The notes beneath the pieces were generated by a model that made no database searches, was not told the DNA's origin, and was given only the letters and a program-made list of their open reading frames with translations. A stretch of DNA of 58,711 bases from Solobacterium sp. (GTDB lineage: Bacteria; Bacillota_I; Bacilli_A; Erysipelotrichales; Erysipelotrichaceae). Both the position numbers and the translations under genes were made by a program. The first letter of the stretch is position 1. Every line of letters starts with the position of its first letter. Shown in pieces: positions 1-7,494 of the stretch. The stretch covers positions 1-58,711 of the forward strand of contig JAFWFE010000049.1 of the NCBI GenBank assembly GCA_017512555.1, read 5' to 3'.

Positions 1-680
1 AGCATCCGGTTATTACCGCCGGCATTGACAATACCGCCGTGGACTCCCATGACTTCCAGTCTTTGGGCAATCTTCTCCGCCGCAAATCCCTTGGCGATAC
101 CGCCGACATCCAGAGAGACCTGGGGATCGGTAATAAACACAGTATGCGCGGATTCATCGATTTCCACATACTCCCAGCCGTGGTGTTCATAGGCATTCTG
201 CAGTTCTTCCGCAGATGGCAGTCTGCCTGGTTTTCCCTGTTCGTTCAGCGCCATTCCCTCCGTACGGTATTCATGCCATACCTTGAGCAGATTTCCCATG
301 GTGATGTCAAACGCACCGTCAGATAATTCATAGAAATCTCTGGCTTCCAGGAGTAATTCGATGATTGCGTCTTCGACTTCCACGGGCTGTATACCTGCCA
401 TGTCGTTTATGGTCTTCAGGTTATTTATCCCTTCGTAATCATTGTATATGTCAAAGAGATCGTTGTAGTGTTTGTACTCATCCAGCAGTTCGCTGAAGGT
501 TGTACTGAAGTTCTCCTGTTCCATGGGAATATCGTTCAGAGAAAAAAAAGTATCAAAACCGCAGTCCATGACACAAGTCTTGGAATGAGTCTCGGATACC
601 GGCTTTTCCGGCTCTTTTTCAGAAGCGCAGGAAACCAGGAACACGGCCAGAATCAGGATCAAAAGTTTGCTATATTTCAT
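1..680 (-). CDS. apbE: FAD:protein FMN transferase (ApbE), C-terminus beyond window
   Basis: ApbE attaches FMN through a phosphoester bond to threonines of RnfG and RnfD, so its place directly beside the rnf operon fits. Read on the minus strand from the ATG at 680-678, the protein begins with a lipoprotein signal (short Lys-containing start, hydrophobic stretch, lipobox LVSC around residue 17). Further in come the ApbE motifs DGAFDITMG (around residue 125), DVGGIAKGFAAEKI and VNAGGN near the window edge. About 226 codons are visible; the family is usually 300-350, so roughly the last third is missing. No Shine-Dalgarno sequence is visible; a TATAAT box ends about 9 bases before the ATG, so the transcript should be almost leaderless. 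The family assignment is firm; which proteins it flavinylates is inferred from context. Confidence 0.9.
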   Translation of the reverse strand, partial: MKYSKLLILILAVFLVSCASEKEPEKPVSETHSKTCVMDCGFDTFFSLNDIPMEQENFSTTFSELLDEYKHYNDLFDIYNDYEGINNLKTINDMAGIQPVEVEDAIIELLLEARDFYELSDGAFDITMGNLLKVWHEYRTEGMALNEQGKPGRLPSAEELQNAYEHHGWEYVEIDESAHTVFITDPQVSLDVGGIAKGFAAEKIAQRLEVMGVHGGIVNAGGNNRM

Positions 681-689
681 ATTGCGAAA

Positions 690-698
690 ATTATATCA
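690..698 (-). promoter_or_regulatory. Extended -10 box of apbE
   Basis: On the minus strand TGATATAAT (TGn plus a perfect TATAAT) ends 9 bases before the apbE ATG. A start point about 7 bases downstream would leave only 2-3 untranslated bases. No convincing -35 is seen, which is usual for extended -10 promoters. Confidence 0.6.
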
Positions 699-747
699 CA
701 GGAAATCCCGGATAAATTCACATGACTGTGCTAACAAAGGATATTTT

Positions 748-756
748 TGTTATAAT
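748..756 (+). promoter_or_regulatory. Extended -10 box of the rnf operon
   Basis: TGTTATAAT (TGn plus TATAAT) lies 28 bases before the chosen rnfC start, leaving a short leader that carries the GAGGAG ribosome binding site at about 770-775. It is back to back with the apbE promoter, so apbE and rnf share a regulatory region of about 100 bp. Confidence 0.6.
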
Positions 757-784
757 TTCTGTAACTGAAGAGGAGAATGCTACG

Positions 785-2077
785 ATGCCGATTATCACAG
801 GACGCATGTTTCAGCACCTTGACGGACATAAGGATCTGACAAACCATACGGATGTTCTGACAATCCAGGATCCGGATGTTTTGTACATCCCTTTGATGAA
901 CGGGAACGCTCCGTGCAACCCGCTTGTCAATGTCGGTGACGAGGTGAAAGTTGGAACAAAGATTGCAGAAAGAAATGATCATTTTTACCTTCCTCTGTTT
1001 TCGCCGGTTTCCGGAACTGTAACGGGAATCGAAAAAAGGATGACAACAGCCATGAAAATGGCCGATCATCTGCGGATCGAAAATGATCATAAGAACACAG
1101 AGGAACAGGCTTTTGAACCACTGGATTACGAAAGCGCAAGTAATGAAGAATTACTGAACTTCGTTAAAAATGCAGGGATGCTTGGTCTTGGAGGAGCCGG
1201 CTTCCCGACCTATGTAAAGTTTCTCAAACCGGAAAATGTAGATTTGTTTATCGTAAATGGTGTGGAGTGTGAACCATACCTGACTGCTGACTATAAGAAC
1301 ATGCTGGCAAACATGGATCTTCTTAAAGTAGGATCTCTTGCGCTGCTTAAACTGAGTCAGGCAAAGAAAGGCTGTATTTCCGTTAAGGAAGACAAGAAAG
1401 ATCTGATTGCCGAGCTGCAGAAGACCTTTGCCGGTACAGCAATTGAAGTCAGACCGGTACCGGATATCTATCCTGCAGGCTGGGAGCGTACACTGGTTTA
1501 TCTCCTTACCAAGAAGAGATATGACAGACTTCCGATTGAAGCCGGATGCATTCTGAACAACGCTTCAACAGCGATTGCTCTGGGTAACGCGCTGGTCAAC
1601 GGTAAGCCGATCACCCGTAAATACGTAACTGTATCCGGTGATGGTGTTGCCAATCCGCAGAACGTGATCGTTCCGATTGGTATGCCTGCACATGATGTGG
1701 TTACCGCATGCGGCGGATATCTTTCTGACGAGTGCGTGATCTGCGCTGGTGGTCCGATGATGGGTACAGCAGTTCCCAACGATACGTTTGTGATCGGTCC
1801 TGCCAATAACGGTCTTACGATCTTTGTCAAGAAAGACGAAGAAACCGTCAAGTGTCTGCGCTGCGGCAAGTGTACGGAATCCTGCCCGAGCGGACTTCAG
1901 CCGGTAAGAATCAATGCGGCTGAAAAGACAAAGAATATCGAAGCATTGAAGAATCTGGATGTCGCAAGTTGTATCGAGTGCGGACTTTGTACCTATGTAT
2001 GTCCGAGTAAACTGGATGTGACTGAAGGCATCCGCAGAGCGAAGAGATATATGGCTCTGATGGCGAAGAAGAAGTAG
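785..2077 (+). CDS. rnfC: Rnf electron transport complex subunit C
   Basis: RnfC is a peripheral iron-sulfur subunit of the Rnf complex, which couples ferredoxin:NAD+ electron transfer to Na+ or H+ export; it is the likely NADH-binding subunit. The protein is 430 residues. An N-terminal barrel-sandwich region is followed by the glycine-rich nucleotide/FMN segment GLGGAGFPTYVKF (around residue 135), related to the 51-kDa subunit of complex I. Two [4Fe-4S] motifs close the protein: CLRCGKCTESCP and CIECGLCTYVCP, roughly residues 360-410. The start at 785 is preferred over an upstream in-frame ATG at 722 because AAGAGGAG sits 9 bases before it and the -10 box lies between the two. It is the first gene of the operon and rnfD follows after 12 bases. 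Confidence 0.95.
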   Translation: MPIITGRMFQHLDGHKDLTNHTDVLTIQDPDVLYIPLMNGNAPCNPLVNVGDEVKVGTKIAERNDHFYLPLFSPVSGTVTGIEKRMTTAMKMADHLRIENDHKNTEEQAFEPLDYESASNEELLNFVKNAGMLGLGGAGFPTYVKFLKPENVDLFIVNGVECEPYLTADYKNMLANMDLLKVGSLALLKLSQAKKGCISVKEDKKDLIAELQKTFAGTAIEVRPVPDIYPAGWERTLVYLLTKKRYDRLPIEAGCILNNASTAIALGNALVNGKPITRKYVTVSGDGVANPQNVIVPIGMPAHDVVTACGGYLSDECVICAGGPMMGTAVPNDTFVIGPANNGLTIFVKKDEETVKCLRCGKCTESCPSGLQPVRINAAEKTKNIEALKNLDVASCIECGLCTYVCPSKLDVTEGIRRAKRYMALMAKKK

Positions 2078-2089
2078 GAGGAGAGAAAG

Positions 2090-3253
2090 ATGAAATTAAT
2101 TTACAGACCTTCACCGAATTATCGCAGCCCGCAGAGCACTTCCGGAATCATGAAAGATCTGACATACTGTCTGATCGCTGTCACAGTTTTCTCATCTCTG
2201 TATTATACGATGGCGTTTGGACCGAATCTGGGTCTTCGTGTAATCCTGATGATGATTACTTCCGTAGTATCTGCGCTGGCAACAGAAGCAATCTGGTGCA
2301 AGGTAACGAAGCAGGAAGTACTCAAGGGTGTCCTGACATCCTACGGATGGGTAACCGCAATGATCCTTACCCTGATGTCTTCCATCAAGGTAAGTTATTA
2401 TGCGCTGGCTGTATCTACAGTAGTAGCCTTGGTTTTCGGTAAGCTCGTATTTGGCGGCTTCGGCCAGAATATCTTCAATCCGGCAGCGTTCGGAGAAGCT
2501 ATCCTGATGAATACTTTTGCCGGTTCAAATCGTACGGACATTCTGACCAGTGCGACGCCTGCGGCAGCAATCAAGTCCTATGGCTGGATGCCTACAGGGG
2601 ATACATTCTCAACGATGATGACAAGCAAGGGATTCGGCGGTCTCGGGCAGATGTTTGTCGGATGGTATCCGAGTGCGATCGGAAGCACCAGTGCCTTATT
2701 GATCCTGCTGTGTCTTGTGTATCTTGTTTATCGTAAGGATATCGACTGGCAGGCTTCTGTATTCTATATCGGTACGGTATTTGTGCTCAGTCTGGTCATC
2801 GGATTGTTACATGGTCAGGGTATCTGGTATCCGATTTTCCAGGTACTTGCCGGCGGTGTTCTCTTCGGCGGTGTATTCATGTTGACAGATCCTGTTACTT
2901 CACCGGTGACGATTCTCGGACGCATCATATTTGCGGTTGGTGCCGCATGCTTTACCCTGATCTTCCGTCTGAGATCCAATATGCCTGATGGTGTATTATA
3001 TTCCATTCTTCTGATGAATATGTTAACTCCGGCAATTGACAAGATGCTGGAAGGCAGTCAGATCAAGGATATTGCGAAGCTGAAGAAGAGAGCAATCATT
3101 GCCATCGCATGTATAGCATTGATTACAATCGGTGTAGGCGCAATCGCCAAGACACAGTCTGCTGCATCCACAGGCAATCCTGCATCAGTGAATGAATTTG
3201 CTGCAGCAATCCCGGAATCAACGATCAGCTGGGAGGGGACAGACTATGAATAA
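2090..3253 (+). CDS. rnfD: Rnf electron transport complex subunit D
   Basis: Integral membrane flavoprotein of the Rnf pump, homologous to NqrB, and part of the ion-translocating core. The 387-residue product has about nine hydrophobic segments from residue 25 to the C-terminus. The expected covalent FMN threonine lies in a TSATP motif at about residues 153-157 (T156); many relatives read SGAT here, so the Gly-to-Ala change is a small departure. The conserved NIFNPAAFG segment is at about 127-135. An AGGAGG-type site precedes the ATG at 2090. The last 8 bases overlap rnfG, which suggests coupled translation. A polar tail of about 45 residues follows the last membrane helix. Confidence 0.93.
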   Translation: MKLIYRPSPNYRSPQSTSGIMKDLTYCLIAVTVFSSLYYTMAFGPNLGLRVILMMITSVVSALATEAIWCKVTKQEVLKGVLTSYGWVTAMILTLMSSIKVSYYALAVSTVVALVFGKLVFGGFGQNIFNPAAFGEAILMNTFAGSNRTDILTSATPAAAIKSYGWMPTGDTFSTMMTSKGFGGLGQMFVGWYPSAIGSTSALLILLCLVYLVYRKDIDWQASVFYIGTVFVLSLVIGLLHGQGIWYPIFQVLAGGVLFGGVFMLTDPVTSPVTILGRIIFAVGAACFTLIFRLRSNMPDGVLYSILLMNMLTPAIDKMLEGSQIKDIAKLKKRAIIAIACIALITIGVGAIAKTQSAASTGNPASVNEFAAAIPESTISWEGTDYE

Positions 3254-3755
3254 ACAATCCACGATTTATAAAGTACTTCTTCTTGGCGTATTATGCGCGT
3301 TCTGCGGATTACTGCTTTCCGGTGTAAACGGCCTGACAGCTCCGATCATTGAAGCCGCATCCATTGAGAAGGAAAAGGCGAACCTGGTAATGATCTATCC
3401 GGACGCAGAATTCAAGGAAGTCAAGGATTTTGATGATCCTACCGGTCTGATTACCGGTATCTATGATGCGGAAGGAATCGGAACCGTATATAAGATCCAT
3501 AATGTAGGTTATAACTCCAATGGATTTACCTTCCTGCTTGCCTTCAATAATGATGGTACAGTTGGTGGTTTCCAGGTACTTGAACATGGTGAAACCGATG
3601 GCTTCGGATCTCGCTGCTTTGATGAAGAGTATGTAAGTTCCGTAGAGTCTCTGACAACTTCGGATTCAGCTCCTCTGCTCAGCGGAGCGACTCTGACATC
3701 TACAGCAATCAAGCAGGGTTATGACGCAGCCAAGGCTCTGTTTACAGCGAAATAG
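3246..3755 (+). CDS. rnfG: Rnf electron transport complex subunit G
   Basis: RnfG is the extracytoplasmic FMN-carrying subunit, homologous to NqrC. The 169-residue protein has one N-terminal membrane helix (about residues 8-26), then a soluble FMN-binding domain ending in SGATLTS (residues 146-152). In this motif the first threonine, T149, is the known attachment point for phosphoester-linked FMN added by ApbE, whose gene diverges from this operon. The ATG at 3246 is chosen because GGGAGGGG lies just upstream inside rnfD and the reading frame before it is not Rnf-like. It overlaps rnfD by 8 bases; rnfE starts 11 bases after its stop. Confidence 0.94.
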   Translation: MNKQSTIYKVLLLGVLCAFCGLLLSGVNGLTAPIIEAASIEKEKANLVMIYPDAEFKEVKDFDDPTGLITGIYDAEGIGTVYKIHNVGYNSNGFTFLLAFNNDGTVGGFQVLEHGETDGFGSRCFDEEYVSSVESLTTSDSAPLLSGATLTSTAIKQGYDAAKALFTAK

Positions 3756-3766
3756 GAGGGAAGAAC

Positions 3767-4462
3767 ATGAGTGAAAATAACGAAAAAAAGGGTTTCTTCT
3801 CTGAAATGATCTTCAATAACCCGGTATTTGGATTATACCTGGGTATCTGTTCAACACTGGCGATCACAACCAGTCTGAACAATGCGATCGGTATGGGTGT
3901 AGCGGTTATCGTCGTTCTGGTATTGTCCAACATTGCCGTATCCCTGATTGCCCCGCTGACACCGGATGAGATCCATATTCCTGTATATATCGTCATTATC
4001 GCGACACTGGTTACTCTTGTCGGTATGTTAATGCAGGCATATACACCGGAATTATTCTCGGCACTTGGTGCCTTCATTGACCTGATCGTTGTTAACTGTA
4101 TTATTCTCGGCAGAGCAGAAGCTTATGCCTGCAAGAATGGTGTAGCTGCTTCGGCCAGAGATGGTCTGATGATGGGGTTATCCTATACATTCAGTTTGCT
4201 GGCAATGTCTCTGATCCGTCAGTTACTGGGTACAGGTATTCTCAGTTTCAGCAACCCGATGTCCGGCAGTGAAATCTTCAGTATTCGTCTGATTCCGCAG
4301 GGATTTGAAATTCCTGTATTCAAGACACAGACCGGTGCGTTCCTGACCTTTGCGGTTCTGGCTGCTGCTGTAGCTGCCATCAAACTGAACAGTGAAGCTA
4401 AGGAAAAAGCAAAAGCTCTGGAAGCTGCAAAAGCAAAAAAGAAGGAGGCAGCTAAGGCATGA
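3767..4462 (+). CDS. rnfE: Rnf electron transport complex subunit E
   Basis: Integral membrane subunit, homologous to NqrD, that pairs with RnfA in the membrane core. It is 231 residues with six predicted membrane helices. The motifs LYLGICSTLAITTS (around residue 26) and VNCIILGRAEA (around residue 110) carry the two cysteines that, with two from RnfA, hold an iron centre in the middle of the membrane. The C-terminus ends in an unusual alanine/lysine-rich tail of about 28 residues that looks like a charged cytoplasmic helix. GGAGGG lies before the ATG. The gene overlaps rnfA by the 4 bases ATGA. Confidence 0.94.
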   Translation: MSENNEKKGFFSEMIFNNPVFGLYLGICSTLAITTSLNNAIGMGVAVIVVLVLSNIAVSLIAPLTPDEIHIPVYIVIIATLVTLVGMLMQAYTPELFSALGAFIDLIVVNCIILGRAEAYACKNGVAASARDGLMMGLSYTFSLLAMSLIRQLLGTGILSFSNPMSGSEIFSIRLIPQGFEIPVFKTQTGAFLTFAVLAAAVAAIKLNSEAKEKAKALEAAKAKKKEAAKA

Positions 4463-5031
4463 ATCTGTTTACGATCTTTATCAGCGGTATGCTCATCAAC
4501 AACGTCATTCTGGCGAAGTTCCTGGGTATGTGTCCGTTTATGGGTGTATCCACCAAACTGTCTTCTGCCATCGGCATGGGTATAGCTGTTATCTTCGTTA
4601 TTCTGGGTGCTTCGGTATTCTCCTGGGTACTGTACTACTTCGTACTTGTCCCTGCGCATCTGGAATATATGAAACTGATCTGCTTTATTCTTCTGATCGC
4701 ATCCTTTGTTCAGTTCGTAGAGATGTTTATCAAGAAACAATCTCCGTCTCTGTATAAATCTCTGGGTATCTTCCTGCCGTTGATCACAACGAACTGCGCA
4801 GTTCTCTATGTAGCACTGGATAATATCACACAGAAATATACATTTATTGAAACAGTGGTCAATTCCATCGGTGTACCTGCAGGATTTATGCTGATGTTGG
4901 TGATCTTTGCGACGATTCGTGAACATCTGGACGGCTGCGATATTCCTGCAGCATTCAAGGGTAATCCGATTGCCCTGATCGTTGCGGCAATCATGGCGAT
5001 TGCTTTCCAGGCATTTGCCGGACTCGTATAA
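4459..5031 (+). CDS. rnfA: Rnf electron transport complex subunit A
   Basis: Integral membrane subunit homologous to NqrE, with six hydrophobic segments in 190 residues. ILAKFLGMCPFMGVS (around residue 19) and the TTNCAVL motif (around residue 112) supply its share of the four cysteines that bind the intramembrane iron centre formed with RnfE. It overlaps rnfE by ATGA, so the two subunits, which form a pseudosymmetric pair, are likely made in equal amounts. A small NqrM-like gene begins 2 bases after its stop. Confidence 0.95.
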   Translation: MNLFTIFISGMLINNVILAKFLGMCPFMGVSTKLSSAIGMGIAVIFVILGASVFSWVLYYFVLVPAHLEYMKLICFILLIASFVQFVEMFIKKQSPSLYKSLGIFLPLITTNCAVLYVALDNITQKYTFIETVVNSIGVPAGFMLMLVIFATIREHLDGCDIPAAFKGNPIALIVAAIMAIAFQAFAGLV

Positions 5032-5033
5032 CA

Positions 5034-5222
5034 ATGAGAGTCGTAATTGCAATTCTTATCCTCGGCAGTTTATTCGGACTGAATGTATGGCTGCTGAAGT
5101 TAAATAACAGGACACCGGTTCCGGAGGGATGTGAGAATCTTGCTCCGGAATGCAGTGCCTGCGGTATAACGACATGTGCGTTACGAAAGAAAGAGAATAA
5201 AGGAGAAACCGAAAATGATTAA
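5034..5222 (+). CDS. NqrM-like small Cys-rich membrane protein, probable Rnf maturation factor
   Basis: The 62-residue product has one N-terminal membrane helix (about residues 3-20) and a short tail with four cysteines spaced C-x7-C-x2-C-x4-C (CENLAPECSACGITTC), followed by a run of basic and acidic residues. Size, topology and a late four-cysteine cluster followed by ARKK/LRKK-like residues resemble NqrM (DUF539), which is needed to load iron into the centre between NqrD and NqrE. RnfA and RnfE are the counterparts of those two subunits, and this gene sits right after rnfA, so a role in inserting the RnfA/RnfE iron centre is a reasonable inference. The gene starts 2 bases after rnfA and overlaps rnfB by 8 bases. 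It could instead be an accessory Rnf subunit. Confidence 0.65.
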   Translation: MRVVIAILILGSLFGLNVWLLKLNNRTPVPEGCENLAPECSACGITTCALRKKENKGETEND

Positions 5223-5496
5223 GGCAATTCTGGTCATGTTGCTGCTGGGTGCAGCCTGCGGATGTATTCTTGGGTTTGCGTCCAAAGTCTTCTATGTTGA
5301 ACCAGATACAAGAGCTGAAGATCTTCTGGCTATGCTTCCGGGTTATAACTGCGGCGGCTGCGGATATCCCGGATGTTCAGGTATGGCTGCTGCATTGGCT
5401 GAAGGAAGCGGTGATATCGCAAGCTGCAAGCCCAGCAAACCGGATGTCAAGGAGAAGATCAAACAGTACCTTGTGGAACATCCCGCAAAGGCATAA
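5215..5496 (+). CDS. rnfB: Short RnfB: membrane anchor and one Fe-S domain only
   Basis: RnfB is the subunit that accepts electrons from ferredoxin. This one is 93 residues: an N-terminal membrane helix (about 3-22), then the four-cysteine Fe-S domain NCGGCGYPGCSG with the fourth cysteine about 17 residues later (IASCKPS). It stops there. Typical RnfB proteins are 180 to over 300 residues and carry at least one C-terminal two-cluster ferredoxin domain (CxxCxxCxxxCP repeats), which is absent here and is not found in any frame downstream. The start at 5215 has AAAGGAG upstream; an earlier in-frame ATG would overlap the previous gene more deeply. A strong terminator follows 8 bases after the stop, so the short form looks like the normal end of the operon and not a frameshift. 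Confidence 0.85.
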   Translation: MIKAILVMLLLGAACGCILGFASKVFYVEPDTRAEDLLAMLPGYNCGGCGYPGCSGMAAALAEGSGDIASCKPSKPDVKEKIKQYLVEHPAKA

Positions 5497-5503
5497 AACC
5501 ATG

Positions 5504-5536
5504 AAAACAGTTATCTTCAGAGATAGCTGTTTTTTT
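5504..5536 (+). terminator. Rho-independent terminator of the rnf operon
   Basis: A 13-bp stem, AAAACAGTTATCT pairing with AGATAGCTGTTTT (one G-U pair), a TCAG loop and a following T-run. It starts 8 bases after the rnfB stop. Confidence 0.85.
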
Positions 5537-5584
5537 GTGGAATCCGGCAGATTCCGGGTATGTAATAAGTGGAGGTGGTGATCC

Positions 5585-6331
5585 ATGATCAGGATAAATC
5601 GTAAAGCGTTGTTACAATCCGGTATGCTTGTGTTGTGTGCTGCAGCAATGTTGGTGGTGATTGGTATAGGCTTTCGTGTCTACGTCAGCCGTTATCTGAA
5701 TATCCAGGATGTCTATGTGGCTTCCAGAGATATTCCTCCCCGGACAAAAATCGAAGAAGATGACCTGATGGTACTGCATATACCTCAGGCTTATGTTCTG
5801 GAACATACCTACACAAGAAAAGAAGACATTCTCGGTAAGTATACGGAGATTCAGGGGATGATTCCAGCCGGCTCCGCGTTTTATCTCGGTATGTTATACG
5901 AAGAGAAGGATCTTCCGGATTATCCTTCATCACAGTTGAAACAAGGGCAGGCAGCGTATACTGCGGAAATCGATTACGCGAAACTTGGAGGACCGATCAT
6001 CGCCGGACAGCGTGTAGATATCTACGTTTCTGTAGAAAAGAGAGATGAACTCCCGGTAACGGATTGTCTGTTCGAAGGGGTAAGAGTACTATCTGTCAAA
6101 GACTTTAAGGGTCTGGAAATCAATGATCCCAATTCTTCCGGCACACCGTACTTTGTGATTCTGGCCATAAACAAGGATGATGTGAATACCCTGTCTGTGG
6201 CAGAGAAAGTCGGGGATATACGTATGATCGCGTCCAGTAATACGTATAATACGGAGGAGGAAGCGGTATTGTGCGCGGATTCACCGATCATCCGCTATCT
6301 TACGGAACAGGAAAATGAAGATCTTCTGTGA
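5585..6331 (+). CDS. SAF-domain membrane protein, CpaB/RcpC-like
   Basis: A 248-residue protein with one N-terminal membrane helix (about 9-30) and an extracellular SAF domain beginning VASRDIPPRTKIEEDDL, the signature seen in CpaB/RcpC proteins of Flp/tight-adherence pilus systems. A second half (about 110-230) has the CpaB-like layout with IIAGQRVDIYVSV. A strong GGAGGTGG site precedes the ATG. No other pilus gene (ATPase, TadB/C, pilin, prepilin peptidase) is nearby, so this is either an orphan part of a distant pilus locus or a SAF protein used for another purpose. It lies between the rnf terminator and a convergent tRNA. The domain call is solid, the pilus role is not. Confidence 0.7.
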   Translation: MIRINRKALLQSGMLVLCAAAMLVVIGIGFRVYVSRYLNIQDVYVASRDIPPRTKIEEDDLMVLHIPQAYVLEHTYTRKEDILGKYTEIQGMIPAGSAFYLGMLYEEKDLPDYPSSQLKQGQAAYTAEIDYAKLGGPIIAGQRVDIYVSVEKRDELPVTDCLFEGVRVLSVKDFKGLEINDPNSSGTPYFVILAINKDDVNTLSVAEKVGDIRMIASSNTYNTEEEAVLCADSPIIRYLTEQENEDLL

Positions 6332-6353
6332 ATATGATATAGTTCTGTATATA

Positions 6354-6376
6354 CAAAAAAAGCCTTTACAGGCTTT
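6354..6376 (-). terminator. Terminator downstream of tRNA-His
   Basis: On the minus strand AAAGCCT-GTAA-AGGCTTT followed by a run of T. It lies 12 bases after the tRNA 3' end and would also stop rightward transcripts leaving the SAF gene, though with a poorer T-run. Confidence 0.8.
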
Positions 6377-6387
6377 ATTTACAAACA

Positions 6388-6467
6388 TGGGGCGATCGAT
6401 GGGACTCGAACCCACGAAATGCTGGAGCCACAATCCAGTGTGTTAACCAACTTCACCACGACCGCCA
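6388..6467 (-). tRNA. tRNA-His (GTG)
   Basis: The minus strand folds into a cloverleaf with acceptor GCGGTCG/CGATCGC, a T-loop GGTTCGAGTCC, and an anticodon loop reading TTGTGGC with anticodon GTG. The extra 5' G(-1) opposite discriminator C73, the mark of tRNA-His, is encoded, as is the CCA end. Confidence 0.95.
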
Positions 6468-6519
6468 CAAGCATATACATTCTATATTAAAGGACGTGTA
6501 AACGCAACAATTTGTTTCT

Positions 6520-7215
6520 ATGGAAAAAAGAATGGAAGTAATGATCGGCGGTAAGATGCTTACCGTACAGGTCCTGTACAAGAGAAATAAACATATGTAT
6601 CTGCGGGTGCAGGATGACGGAAGCCTGAAGATCACCTGTCCGCTGCGGACAACGGATGACAGTATCCGGCGTTTTCTTCATGAAAAAGAAGCCTGGATCA
6701 TCAGTGCGGTAATTCACCGGAAAAAGGCGGAAGAGATCCACAAAGAAGGTATTGACGGACCGGTGATCTACTGGCTCGGAGAAAAGAAATATGTACGGTA
6801 TGAACAGTCAAAGAAAGACTCTGTGTTCATTGACGGTGATATCATGACGTTCTATCTGAAAGATACGGAGGAACAGCGTATTCAGAGAGTCTTCCGGAAA
6901 TATGCGTCTATCCGGCTGGAAGAAATGATCCGGGAATCCCGGGAATCATGGGATGAACAGATCTGCGAGGCATACCGTCTGCCTTTGCCGGAGATCAACG
7001 TAAAGCACATGAAGAGCCGCTGGGGAGTATGTTACCCGCAGAAAAGACGGATCACACTCAGTCTGCGCCTGATTCACTATCCTGAACAGGCGTTCCGGTA
7101 TGTTCTTTTACATGAATACGTCCATCTGCTTGTGCCGAATCATTCTGCGGATTTTTACCGGATCGTACAGAGGTTTATGCCTCACTATAAGGAGTACCGG
7201 GCACTGTTGAAGTGA
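6520..7215 (+). CDS. YgjP-type (DUF45) zinc metallopeptidase
   Basis: A 231-residue soluble protein. The C-terminal half has the family pattern: MKSRWGVC (around residue 165), then the zinc-binding HEYVHLL helix (around 194) and the third-ligand segment NHSADFY, ending close after RYRALL-like residues as YgjP-family proteins do. The family contains predicted zincin-like proteases, and its substrates are not well known. No clear Shine-Dalgarno precedes the ATG at 6520; an in-frame ATG at 6532 is an alternative. It is transcribed away from tRNA-His. A promoter is hard to place because the upstream region overlaps the tRNA's own control region. Confidence 0.85.
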   Translation: MEKRMEVMIGGKMLTVQVLYKRNKHMYLRVQDDGSLKITCPLRTTDDSIRRFLHEKEAWIISAVIHRKKAEEIHKEGIDGPVIYWLGEKKYVRYEQSKKDSVFIDGDIMTFYLKDTEEQRIQRVFRKYASIRLEEMIRESRESWDEQICEAYRLPLPEINVKHMKSRWGVCYPQKRRITLSLRLIHYPEQAFRYVLLHEYVHLLVPNHSADFYRIVQRFMPHYKEYRALLK

Positions 7216-7281
7216 ATGAAAAACTTTTCAGTATTTCACATTATTTTCATACAATTCAAACGAAAAAACGCTGGAGAAATG

Positions 7282-7309
7282 TTGAAGAAATCTCAAGATA
7301 AGATACAAT
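7282..7309 (+). promoter_or_regulatory. Promoter of the leader ORF / ankyrin / EF-G-like transcript
   Basis: TTGAAG (7282-7287) and TACAAT (7304-7309) separated by 16 bases. The start point would be near 7316, giving a leader of about 180 bases before the ankyrin gene. Confidence 0.6.
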
Positions 7310-7345
7310 TAAGTCAGTAGTAAGTAGAATGGAGTTGAACCTATC

Positions 7346-7459
7346 ATGATTCACAAAGGAGCTCACGCTTTCATTGTCACAAGCTTAAGCACTGTCGAAA
7401 AGGGGTTCTTTTTGACGGGAAATGTGGATCGTAGTCAACTTTTTAGATGGATTGCCTGA
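7346..7459 (+). CDS. 37-codon leader ORF ending inside a terminator loop
   Basis: An open frame begins at the ATG at 7346, with GGAG about 10 bases upstream, and runs 37 codons to TGA at 7457-7459. The peptide starts MIHKGAHAFIVTS and ends in RWIA; it has no membrane helix and matches nothing I recognise. Its stop codon falls exactly in the 7-base loop of the hairpin at 7446-7468, so a ribosome finishing this ORF would cover the terminator stem. It could be a regulatory leader peptide, a true small protein with its own terminator, or chance; the exact geometry and a consensus promoter 40 bases upstream favour one of the first two. Confidence 0.5.
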   Translation: MIHKGAHAFIVTSLSTVEKGFFLTGNVDRSQLFRWIA

Positions 7460-7475
7460 GAATCCATCGTTTTTT
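7446..7475 (+). terminator. Intrinsic terminator or attenuator before the ankyrin gene
   Basis: GATGGATT and AATCCATC form a perfect 8-bp stem around GCCTGAG, followed by G and six T. It lies between the promoter at 7282 and the ankyrin start at 7495, and overlaps the last four codons of the leader ORF. Unless a second promoter lies in the next 20 bases (none seen), the ankyrin and EF-G-like genes depend on read-through. Confidence 0.75.
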
Positions 7476-7494
7476 AGATACAGGAGGAATTGTT

